From Amaurobius ferox (lineage: Eukaryota; Arthropoda; Arachnida; Araneae; Amaurobiidae), in NCBI GenBank assembly GCA_951213105.1, contig OX578152.1, positions 96,098,568 to 96,162,567 on the forward strand: DNA of 64,000 bases, read 5' to 3'. The notes under the pieces are model-generated. The model made no database searches. It was not told the origin of the DNA and saw only the letters and a list, made by a program, of their open reading frames with translations. The number at the start of each line of letters is the position of its first letter. The first letter of the stretch is position 1. This document shows positions 12,686 through 24,800 of the stretch, piece by piece. Position numbers and translations under genes: made by a program.

Positions 12686-12897
12686 CTATGCCACTTGTTA
12701 AACAGCATAACACATGGGCTCAAGCAGCAGGAAAGGGTTTGACTAATGTAGGGAATGGACCTACCAGTTGCAGCACTTCAGAAATGGAAAATGAACAAGA
12801 TAACTCTGCTGGATCTTCAACTAAAGTAACAAAAATGGAAGAAAATGTTAATGAGTCTCAAATTGCGGCAGCCTTTAGTGAAGGTTGGGGACAGAGG
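12686..12897 (+). CDS. gw: gw exon with likely start codon (70 codons)
   Basis: An acceptor AG at 12684-12685 lies two bases before ATG 12688, so this exon probably carries the initiator and a 5' UTR intron lies upstream. It encodes MPLVKQHNTWAQ, then a polar Ser/Glu/Asn-rich stretch, and ends FSEGWGQR before the donor gtaagt at 12898 (phase 0). The FS-x-GWG ending resembles the N-terminal end of Drosophila gawky. If the ATG is not the start, the upstream codon would end in CT. No upstream coding exon was found in 1-12.6 kb. Confidence 0.8.
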
Positions 12898-15800
12898 GTA
12901 AGTGATATTTTAGTTGCATATTTATATCACTATATATTTTTTGTAATTTAATTATTTATATTATGTGTGTGTGGGCAGAGTTGGAAATTAGCAGCAGAAA
13001 GTCAGGAGTCAATGGCCCATTTTTCCATAGTTGCAAAATGTTCTAATTGGATTCAATACTGAAATTATATATTTTGCTTACATTATGTAGCTCACAACAT
13101 ATGCTTGTTATTAGTAGTCGTACCTTTGAACCATACATTGGTTAGATTTTTAGAAGGAAGCATAAAAGGGTGATCAGTCGAAATTTGCATCACACATGTG
13201 AAAGAAGCGGGAAAAGTTAGGCATCATAAATGACGACTGGGCCTAAAATCTGTCATAAAAATGAAATTTATAGGTACACAACAACTGCAAATTTCAAACC
13301 CTGTATGTGGGTGTGTAAGTATATAACTATAAAATCAAGGAACAGTTCATTACTTCTGAAATATAAATTAATATATCTCTATTGGATATAAGTTATGTAA
13401 AGTAGATTTGTCTCCCTCTTCAACCAGTTACTATTTTAATTGTCGGAAAGCATTCTATTGAGTTTATTCTATGCTAGTGAAAAATGGCATGGGATTTTAA
13501 GCCGATTGAATTTAATTAGGTCACAATAAGTGTGTCTGTCGTATGAGAAAAGAATCTATATAAATAAAATTGAAAGTCTGTATGTGTGCTTGTTTGTCTC
13601 ATCATCACGGGAGAACAGCTATACAGAATTTCATAAAATTTTGTGGATAGTCTTGGAATAGCTCCACTTAAAATTTAGTCTATGTTTTGAGTTTCTAGGA
13701 CCAAGGGTTCCTGAAATATTAATAAAAAACTAACCTTGTATAAAGATAGCATTATGCAGATGATATTTTTTCCACAAATTTATTTGAAGAAAAATGTTAT
13801 ATTGCTTAGCAAAGGAATTAAATCCAATGTGTTTATGCAGCAGACAATTTTTATTACATATTTTCCAATTTTAATAATAAAGAAATGTATAAATAAAATT
13901 AATTTTATTGGAATTGCATTTTTGACTGCAATTATGATCTGTGGGTTTAAAGATTACGGAAATTATTGATATTTTCAATTTTATACACCTGTTTTATTTT
14001 GGCAAAGATTTATAAAACTCATATTGTGTTTAGCCAATTATTTAGCCAAAACTCATATTGTGTTTAGCCAGTTAACTCATATATTGTGTTTAGTCAATTG
14101 TTAAAAGTGGTATGGATCTATTTATACTATTATAATATTATTTTAGCGCTTTTAATTTAAAATCAGATTTCACTTATTTTCTAAATTTGTTTACAAATAT
14201 GACAGGATGTTTAATTTTTCAAATCTGCCTGAGAAAATTATTTTTTTCATCAAGAACAGAGATTCTTATACTTATTTTTAGGAGAATTAAATTAAATGTT
14301 TTAATAGAATGTTTTGATTTCAATTTCTTCCTTCATCTGTTTTATATTGGCAAAGATTTTTAAAACTCATATTGTGTTTAGCCAATTAGCTCATATCGTG
14401 TTTAGCCAATTAACACATGTATTGTGTTTAGCAAATTGCTGAAAGTTGTATGGGTATATTAATACTACACTCATGTGTTGTAGAATTTGCTATGACAGGA
14501 AGTATAAGAATAACCAAATTTTCATCTGTTCTAACAGTCAGGCTGCTCTTATGGCTCTTGGGAAGTTCACCATGACTTCTTCCCTTATTTGGGAGTGCTA
14601 TAATGCACTCTGTGAGATTGCTAGCAATAACAAAGTTATTCTTTACTGGGTGCCTGGACATTCGGGCATTCCTGGTAATGAGTTGGCTGATGAACTTGCT
14701 AGGAAAGGTTCAAGTACTCTGTTTGTTGGCCCTGAGCCGGCCTTGGGTATCCCCAATGATCTTGTTAGAAGAATTGTTTATGACATCTTCAGGAAGCTTC
14801 AATGTAAGAACTGGCGTAATACTAAGGGTCAAAGGCAGGCAAAAATTCTCAACTGCAATTGTCCCAGTACACGTCAAAAGGAACTTTTCAAGCTCAGCAG
14901 GACTGGCATCAGGAGGGCTGTTTAGCTTCTTACTGGGCACTGCACCCTCAAGAGACACCTTAACATTTTGGGTGTCACTAAAGATTCGCTTTGCAGGGGC
15001 TGCAAATACAGCGAAGAAACTGCCACTCACATTCTTTGTGAATGTGAGGTCTTCTCTGCTCACAGATTTGAACACATTGGTCGACATGTAATTGAACCCT
15101 GGGAGCTGAATGACATACCTGTCAAGTGTCTGCTTATCTTTACATCGGCTACTGGTCTCTTTTCGTAAGGATCTGTACTGTCTGGGGTAGTACAATAGAC
15201 CTCTGGTCGATATGCTGGGCTCTTATTGAGCCACCCGTTTCTCATTTCATTTCATTTCAATACTACACTTACGGACAATGAAAGTTCACACCAAGAAGAA
15301 AACATAGTACAACCACAAAATGATATAAATAGCTAGAGGAGGGGCTGTATGCAAATGATCCTAGTCTGGTGTGATTGTGCATGACTGTACACCCGTGAGT
15401 GGCACTGCAAGCATGAGCCAGCAGCCTTATAAACTGGCGTGTAGTCGATGCCCCATCAATGCAAGAAGCTTTGGCCGATGCAAGCATGAGTACGGAGTGA
15501 AAAGAATTGTAGGTAGATGCCAGAAACATCGATATATGCAACTGATGGGCTTCGAGAGAGGCCTAATCATCGGGCTGAAAACCGCAGTGTAGTCAGCACG
15601 CCGGACAGCCCGTCACATGCATCGTTCGGACTATACCGTCTGACGGTGTTGTGAACACTGGTCACAGGATACCACCCAGACACGGAGGACCGGCTCTCGA
15701 CAGACCAGGCATACCATGAGTAGAGAGGATCGAATGATCGTGCAGCAGGCATGTATAGAGCCCACGGCGACCCAATCTGTGATACAGGCACACGTAGAGG

Positions 15801-18800
15801 CTCCTGTGTGCCCACGAACCATATTTAGACACCTGAATGAAGCGAATCTGTGATCCCAGCGTCCCTTATGTGTGCTGCCGTTAACACGGGAACAGCGGTG
15901 GCTCCGGTTGCAGTGGTGTCAGGTCAGAGCAACGTGGAACGCCACAGATTGGCGATGTGTGGTGTTTAGAGATGAGTGCTGCTTCGTTTTGTGGACCGAT
16001 GATTAGCTTATCCAGATGTGGAGGTCCCCTGCACAACGCTACAATCCCAACCTCGTTATCGCACTCCACACCCGCCCCACTGTGGGCATCATGGGCTGGA
16101 GAGCCATAGCCTATGACAGCCGATCTGCTCTAGTAGTGGTACCTGGAACATTGATAGGCCAATGGTACGTGGATGAAATTCTATGGCCCCATGTGCTCCC
16201 ATTCGTTGCTGGGATTCCAAGTGCGCAATTCCAGCAGGATAATGTCCGGCCACACATTGCTTGGATCTCTCAGGCCTGCCTGAGTCATGTCCATACACTT
16301 CCATGGCCTGCCCTCTCCCCAGATCTGTGGATCCAGATCTCTCCCCAGATCCCTATTGAGCATGTGTGGGACCAGTTGAAACGCCAGTTGCCTCGTTTCC
16401 ACAATCTTTAGGATTTGGAACGTAACGTCTAACAGGTGTAGACTCGTCTGCCTCAGGACAACTTTTGGGCAAATCTAGTTAATGTTAAACTTTCCATGCA
16501 TGTAGCAGAGTAGAGTATAAGCAGAGTAACATAAATGCAGAGTCTATTTAGTTAAAAACAAAATCAACATTTTATTCAAAAAAACGACAGAGTCTTGCCT
16601 AGTTGAACAGGCCGGCTGCTATATTAAGTATGCAGCTAATAACATATATACAGGTTTTGAAATTGAGAAAGTATGGCTAGGAAGTTCAGTTTGGAAAACA
16701 CTAGTAAACATTGCTTTCCTCTATGTCGTTCGACTTCCACCCATTCGAAGGTCACATACTGGAACCCTGAGCAAACTTGACACATTTGTAGATGACTAGA
16801 ATGATTGAATGATTAAAACTGAAAAGCACCCGGTAAAAAGTTCAATCATGATTAGCACCATCACTAACATCGAGGAAATACTTATTACCATTGTAAATGC
16901 CTTTTAACTAAGACATACATCTTTACACATTGTAATTTAACAAGTTATCTCAAACTATAACTTCCTCTAGTACATCGGCAAAAAGATAGACTATGTTGTT
17001 ATGACCAACATGATCATCAACAGCTCAATAACAAGCTCAATCATAATAACGATACTAATGCAGTACATGCATAGGAAAACGGAATACTAGATGTATCGTA
17101 CTCCTTCAACTGCTCTAACAGCTCTTGCTGATGTTTCCAAATCGAACTTCCTTTGTATGTCAGGATCGGTACCTTCCGGAATGGTTTCCGAGGTCCGTCC
17201 CCAAATATGCAAATCAGTTTGTGTACGTGTCAGATATTCAAATTTGCATGAAGACTTCTGCTGAAAGAATGCCGTGAGTCATTCCCGAGAACTAGGTAAG
17301 TAAGTAAAAAATAAATTGGTGTTTTTGAACATCGCTCAGGAGAATAGTAAATCATGATCGTTTACTTACGTTCTTCCAGCAATCGACCCCCTCATGCAAT
17401 CTGTTAAATTCGACGCATACACAATAGTACTAAAAAAAATTTCTAAAAATTTTGACATGTTAACAAATGTCAAGTTCTCAGTATTTACTTCAAATCATAA
17501 TGATTGGTAAGATTAAAAAAAACATTCTTATGTCACTAACATTTTCAAATACAACAACATAATGAGATATATTAATAGATCCAAAAATATTTGAATATGA
17601 TATATAAGCATTGAATTTTTTTAGCAATGAAATATAAGTCAATGAACTCTCTAAGAAAGTTTGTATGGTGAAAAAATTTAGATATAAACAGTTAACTTTT
17701 AAAAGAATTTAAGTATAAGCATGTTGTAAATTACATTAGAAATTTGAGTATAGACATGTCAAAAAGTTAAAGTTTAAAACTAAGTATAAACCTATTGATC
17801 AGTTAACAATTAATTTTTAAGTATAAATATGTTATATTAGTCAAAGTTTAAATTTAAGTATAAACATGTTATATAATTCAAAGTTTAAATTTAAGTATAA
17901 ACATGCTATATAAGTCAAAGTTTAAATTTAAGTTTAAACATGTTATATAAGTCAAAGTTTAACTTTAAGTATAATCATTTAATATTTCAAAGTTTAAAAA
18001 TTGAAGTATCATATGTTTTGGTGTCAAAATTCAATCACAGTATACAATTTAAAAATACATTAAGTTTGAATCAAAACATCAAAAAAGTTCCTTCCTTCAT
18101 ACACAATGAAACATATTAGCAAAAATTGCTTTTATGAGATTGAGAAAGTTATGTTATAGTGAGAAATATTAAAAATTAACTAAATGTTTTGGTTTAAACA
18201 CACATTTGCAACTAAACTGCTAAGTGCAAGAGTTCAAAAATAGTGGATATAAATACAAAAATTTATGTAACATTCGTCAACACCAAATTTCAAACTCAAA
18301 TGACAATTTCATTTTGTACATTGAGGTAGTAGTAAATAATAATGTATTATACCTTAATATCAAACTCAAAGATTTAAAGCAAAAACTTTTGAAAGGTTAA
18401 GTTTACATTTTAAATAGTCCATCACAAAATTTAAGAATCCTATCTTTAGTCATAGGTTTGGTGAAATAATCTGCATCATTATCCTTACTATTTACAAAGT
18501 TAATTTTGAATGACTCCTTAAGAACTAAGTTTCTAAGAAAATGATATTTAACATCAATATGCTTAGTTCAGTGATTTTCAATTGGAGAATTTGAAAAATT
18601 AATAGCTGCCTGGTTGTCACAAAAAATCATACTTTTATTTTTGTTAAATTTTAAACCTATTTGGTAGCATTCTTCAATTACATTTTGCATCCACATCATT
18701 TCTTTGGCGGCTTCCTTTTACAATATGTATTCGGCTTCCATAGTGGATAAGCTCAAGCATTTATGCTTGACGATACACCACGATGAAGGTACTTTGTCAA

Positions 18801-21800
18801 CGTAGAATATCATACCACCTAAAGATGCCCGATCATTCCTGTTGGCTGCAAAATCAGAGTTTGAATAGCAATTCAAGTTAAACTCACTAATTTTGGACAC
18901 ATTTAACATTTAATTTTTTGTTTTGTCTAAATAACCTTATAACTTTAATAGGACATCCCAATGTTTTATGCCGGGTTCTCTTGAAACAGAGACAATAAAT
19001 TTACTGCATAGCACAAATCAGGTCGTGTCCTACTAGAAATGAAGAGCTTAAACATCCTATCAAATTTCTGTACGGAATATTTTTCATTTGATTCATTTCT
19101 TCACTAGCGCCAGGACAATCTATTTTACTCAAAATATAACCTTTTGCTATTGGCAATGAAACAATTGGATATTTAAACAGTTTAAATTTTTCACAGACTT
19201 TTTTAATATACTGTTTTGGTGTATATGAAATTTACGATCTGACTCTTCAAATTCTACAATTAATTTTTTAATTTTTTCTAGAACTTTTATATCAAATTTT
19301 TCTTTCATCATTGAAAAAACAAAGTCGATATTCTTTTGATTTTTAGAAAATAAAATATCATCCACATAAACTAATATAAGTACTTTGTTATTAAAATATA
19401 ACTTCAATTATACCATTTGAGTTTTGTAAATTTTAGTTCTTTAAACATGGAATCTAGTTCCATAAACTAAACCCTACCACTTTAGTTGAAGTCCGTAAAT
19501 TGCCTTATTTAATAAACAAACGTAATCATTATACTTAGTATTAGTAAACCCTTCCGGCTGTCTCACGTAGATTTTATACTTTAATTTAGCATGTAAGCAT
19601 GCACATTTTATGTCTAATTGAAAATGCATCCATCCTAGCATACTGACAAAGATTTATAAAAAATTACCTAATCAGGTGGAAATTAATGACTGGACTAAAA
19701 ACATCGTCGTATGTGTCACCCTTTTCTTGGGTATAGCCCTTGAGCCACTAGCCTCGCTTTAAATCGTTGTATTTCCCCATTTTCGTTTCTTTTTAATGTA
19801 TAAATCCATCGACTGCCTATTATTTTTTCTGAAGGAGGTGCAGGAACTAACTCCCAGACATCTCTTTCTTTCATAACATTAATTTCCTCAGTCATGGCAT
19901 TATTCCATTCTTTGACTTGAGGTGATTTGAGGGTGACTTTGAAGTTTTGGGGAATATTAATTTCTACATTACTAGCTTCTGGTTTATTAACCCATTTTGA
20001 CCCTATTTTGCTTTTCTTTTCCCTAAAGTTAAAAAGATTTTGGTTATATTGTATATTATTCTTTTTACAATATTTTCTTACATCATTATGGGATCTAAGC
20101 CTTCTTCTACTGTCCCTTTTAACGTAATAATATACGTCTATTCTACTACCGCTAGCTTTTGGGACGGCTTCGCGATCCCAAGGGATATCCGAACAGGGAA
20201 TTAGGTTGGAAGCAGGAGAATCTGTTTCCTCACTGTCTTCAAATAAACCGTTGTCAGTGTCTTCTCTCTCACCTGCCTTTTCGTCCGATTTCTTATCCAA
20301 ACATTCCTTATCAGAGCCTATAGAATAGCGATCTGGGGTTACCTGAAAGGTGGCAGTAGGGGGTTTTCTAGTATCCCCATTTGGATCCAGGATGCTTTCT
20401 TTCCTCTGTGTCAATACTTTCTTCAAACCTAAGGTTACTCATTTCAATAACTTTTGAATCCCCTTTTAACAGTACCCAGTAGCCTCTTATACCTGTAGCA
20501 TAACCCACCATTATTCCCTCTTGGGCTTGCATATCCAGCTTTTTTCTTGTTTATTTGGGTTTTCCGACAAAGACTTTACTACCGAAAATCTTAAAGTGAT
20601 CTACTAAGTGTTTGGTATCATTATAAAATTCTAGTGGATTTTTAGTTTAAAATTTGAGGCAAATTCTATTTTTAACGTAAGTGAAACACAAAATTGCTTC
20701 TGCCCATAACTTATCGCTTACCTTACTATCATTAAGCATTGTTTTTATGCAATCCAAAGCAGCGAGATTAAATCTTTCTGAAACTCCGTTTTGCTGAGGA
20801 GTATATACATTAGTCCTTTCAGCTTTAATCCCCTGTTTGCTTAAGTAAGCTTTAAACTTACTATGGCAGAATTCCATGCCGCAATCTGTTCTTAGAATTT
20901 TTCTATTTAACTCTCTTTCTTCTCTGATTTGAAACTCATTAAATACATCAGATTTTTGTTTTAGAGAAAATACAAAACTTTTCTGCTGTTTATCATCGGT
21001 GATCAACAAAAAATATCTATTACCGCCTAATGATTGTACTGGCATTGGTCCACACACATCCATGTGTAACAGTTCTAAGGGTTTAGTGGATCTTATTCTA
21101 CCTATAGGTTTGTAAGATACCCCTTTTGTTTTAGCTAATTTGCAATGTTTTCAGTTTAATTTTTGGAACTTAAATTTAGTGACAGTCCCTTAACAGCTGA
21201 AACTTTACTTGTTTGAAACATATAATCAACGTTAAGGTGACAATATTTTTTATGCCAAGGTTTGGTATTAACATTAGTTTCAGTAAAAGAGCTACTTGGC
21301 TTACTTTTATAAATGTTAAATTTTTCGTTGATTTGTTTCTTAACTCTCTTAGAATTTCCAAAATTGGATCTCAGCTTTTTACCTTTTGAAATCTGTTTAG
21401 TATTTAACTTGGTTTCTCTATCTTTTAGACTTTTGACATTTCTTTTGTTTTGTCTATCTTTATTTTCAGGTTTGCTATTTTTATTCTTTTGATACCTGAT
21501 ATCATTTAAACTATCTAAATCATACTGGGGCTTTAAAAAGTATAATCCTACTTTTCGTTTAGCATAAAAATACTTTTCCCCATTTGGTGTAAAAAACCAA
21601 AGTATCCATTTTCCCCCATGAAAACAGCAATTACTTTCTTCTAGTACTGAAGCTGCTAGAAGATTACGATATAATTTAGGGGAGTATATCACTTCGTTCA
21701 ACATTATATCATTTCGTTGACCATTAATGACAACATACATTTTGATCGTTCCGATAGCTTCTATTGGGCTTTCGGCGTTACCTACTGCTAGCGACATAGA

Positions 21801-24800
21801 AGTATCCTTCATTTCTTTATACTTTAAAAACAACGATTTGTTGTTGCAGAAATGACATGTGGCAGCAGTATGTATGACCCAATTGAACTTATCGATAGGA
21901 TCCATAGCAAAACTGGCCTCAATTTATGTTTTTACATTTAATTCAACAATACTAGCCATATTTTTCAATTTAAGTTTAGGACAATTTATCTTTAAATGAC
22001 ATATTTTTTTTTACATAGATAACAAGGTCCAATTTGTGTCATTTTAACTTTAGGCTTAGCCTGAAAATTTCTTAATGAATTATTTCTAGAAATACTTTAT
22101 ATTATTTACTTTTAAAAGATACAGAATATGCTGAATTGATGCTTGCATTAAAGTCCCGGCTTTGCTACCTTAACCGACCTTCTTCTGTTGAAAGTTCAGT
22201 TTGTATCTTGTTCAGAATGAAATCTGCGTCCGGCTACTGGTATATGATTAGAATACCTTGGTATACATCTGGGAGATACCGAATGGCTTGAAAGCCACAT
22301 AGAGTTCAGCTGTAGGATGTTTGACGTCCTTCAGCTTAGAAACAGCTTTCTTTAGACACACACAAAATATATCTATTGGCTCTTCGATATCTGGACAGAT
22401 GTTAAAGAATTCGTCAAGTAGTTGCACTAAATTTGCTCTAGTTGGTGCATTGAAATGATTTTTCAGCTTTTCCCATGCATCAGCGGGATCGTTGAAAATA
22501 CTAATCAATTCTTGATACTCTGGTGATAGTTCATAAAAGAGCAGGATAGGGCTTTGTCACGTCTACGGATGAATTCCTCCTGGTCTCGTTTGGATGTAGT
22601 TTTGTCAATTGGCTTTACGCTTCTTTCTATAAATCCATAGCAGCCTTCGGCTTTGAGAGCAAAGGCCATGCTATTGTTCGAGGTTGCATAGTTATCTCTG
22701 GTGAGCAGCGGCATCTTTACAGGCTCCATGTTTCAGTAGTAAAAACTTCTCAACTTTCTTTGACTGAATTTGTTTAACTACTATGGGCGGACTTGGGTGG
22801 CCCCCATCAATTTGACTCAACTTTCTCTAGCTTAATGTATCTACTGCATCATTCCTGGGTCTTTAACTTTTCCTGGGTAACCTTTCTGGGCTCATAAGCT
22901 TCCTGGGCAAATCTAGTTAATGTTAAACTTTCCATGCATGTAGCAGAGTATAAGTAGAGTAAAATACAGAGTATTTAGCTGAAAACAAAATCAGCATTTT
23001 ATTAAAAAAAAATGACAGTCTTGCCTCGTTGAACAGGCTGGCTGCTATATTAAGCATGCAGCTAATAACATATATACAGGCTTTGAAATTGAGAAAGTAT
23101 GGCTAGGAAGTTGTTTGGAAAACACCAGTAAACATTGCTCTCCTCTGTATGTCGTTCGACTTCCACCCATTCGAAGGTCACATACTGGAACCTGAGTAAA
23201 CTTGACACATTTGTAGATGACTAGAATGATACATGAACGATAAAAACTGTAAAGCACCGGGTAAAAAGTTCAATCGTGATTAGCACCATCACTAACGTCG
23301 AGGAAATACTTATTACTGTTGTGTAAATGCCTTTCAATTAAGATATATATCTTTACACATCGTAATTTAACAAGTTATCTCAAACTATAACTGCCTCTAG
23401 GACATCAGCAGAAAGATGGACTATATTGTTATGACCAACATGATCATCAACAGCTCAATAACGAGCTCATTTGTAGTAACGATACTAATGCATTACATGC
23501 ATAGAAAAATAGGAAAACTGAATACTAGAAGTATCCTACTCCTCCTACTCCTCTAACAGCTCTTACTGATGCTTCCAAATCGAATTTCCTATATATGTCA
23601 GGATCGGTACCTTCCGGAATGATTTCCAAGGCCCGTCACCAAATATACAAATGAGTTTGTGTACGCGTCAGATATTCAAATTTGCATGAAAACTTCTGCT
23701 GAAAGAACTCTGAGAGTCACTCCCGAGAACGAGGAAAGTAAAAAATGAATTAGTGTTTTTGAACATCGGTCAAGAGAATAGTGAATTATGATAGTTTGTT
23801 TACGTTATTCCAGCAACAACATCAGGCGTCTTTTCGACACCATGCTGGACTGTATTGCTTCTTGTATCGCAGCACGAGGTGGTGCGATGCGCTATTGAGG
23901 ATGATCGGACTGTGTACCACAGCTTCCTCTGTATGTGTTCTGCTGCGCTGTTTTTGTGATCATGTATATCATTCATCTGTGTCCTTCCATTAATAAAATT
24001 TCATGTCCATCCTATGCTTCCTTCTTGGTGTGCAACTTTCATTGTCTGTGAGTGTATTTTAGCACTCTCATTTTGGGAGATATTGATCAAATTTCATACA
24101 TTCTGTAAATTTGTTTTACAAACGTGACAGGATGTTTTATTCTTCAGATTTTCCTGTGAAAATTTTGTATAGCGAGAATAGGGATTTTTATACTTATTCT
24201 TAGGAGAATTAAATTAAATGTTTTAATAGAATGTTATAATTTCAAATTCTTATGTCATTAGTTTTATATTGGCAAAGATTTTTAAAACTCATTTATTGTA
24301 TTTTCACCAATTAACTTATATACAGAGTGCCTAAGAAAATCTGTATCATGTGAAATTTCTCGAGAACGAACACAGTTATTTTTTTAATGCAGTGACAAAA
24401 AAGTAAATTACATATTTGTAGAGCGTTGCCAAATAATTACAAAAATTTGTTTGTCCGAAAATGCTAAAAAAACCCTCTGAAAACTAGGGAATACACTCTA
24501 AATCCCCCCAATTAAAACATTAAACTAAGTGTATAATCATTCGGATACATTGTCTTACATTCTCCAAAAATAAGAATCATTTTGCCATGTTCTTTATTAG
24601 TAATAAACATAGTAGACCTTACTCTAAAAATAAAAATAGGACAAAGTGGTAAATACATAGCATAAGGACACAATACTGCAGATAGAATGTTCATTCAATC
24701 TCAGATTAGTTTATTTATTTTTCTGGCTTCGATTATGATGATACCTAGAGACAAATTGTCTGTTAAATAAAAAAATTAGCATTCAAATTAAATTTATTAA

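Larger units (their letters stand above)
16463..23815 (-). mobile_element. Copia-type LTR retrotransposon, full length, inactive
   Basis: Two ~0.91-kb LTRs (16463-17381 and 22904-23815) flank about 5.5 kb of minus-strand Gag-Pol debris in the Copia order PR-IN-RT-RNaseH. A 5-bp direct repeat ACAAC lies at 16458-16462 and 23816-23820; the outer LTR edge on the left is uncertain by three bases (TTT). LTR copies differ by substitutions and indels, so the insertion is not recent. It lies inside the Tc1 transposase gene. Confidence 0.92.
15500..23900 (+). pseudogene. Tc1-like transposase, broken by stops, a small duplication and the Copia insertion
   Basis: Fragments read from 15540: GFERGLIIGLK, then PRTIFRHLNEANL near 15815, RWLRLQWCQVRATWN near 15898, VVFRDECCF near 15960 (first Asp), MGWRAIAYDSRSALVVVPGT near 16092 and FQQDNVRPHIA near 16231 (second Asp), then the Glu in PIEHVWDQLKRQLP near 16353. 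About 21 extra bases between SPDL and PIEHVWD look like a local duplication (CCAGATCT repeated). The frame ends at TRLPQDN at 16462 and resumes after the Copia element as IRRLFDTMLDCIASCIAARG (23821-23880). Several stops make it inactive, although the DDE positions are still visible. Confidence 0.92.
15266..24050 (+). mobile_element. Tc1-like DNA transposon, split by a Copia element
   Basis: The left end CACTTACGGACAATGAAAGT at 15266 matches the reverse complement of the right end, which runs TTGGTGTGCAACTTTCATTG then TCTGTGAGTG up to about 24050. TA dinucleotides flank both ends. A related repeat unit at 25196 preserves what looks like the empty site (AATACTATTTTA). About 7.35 kb of Copia sequence sits inside, so the original element was ~1.4 kb. 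Confidence 0.88.

Noticed and set aside
15269..16402. Minus-strand open frames in the Tc1 and LINE region
   Set aside because: They are shadows of the plus-strand transposase and RNase H frames and carry no motifs.
17620..18010. CRISPR-like array
   Set aside because: Adjacent diverged ~38-bp tandem units without unique spacers, inside a Copia element of a eukaryote.
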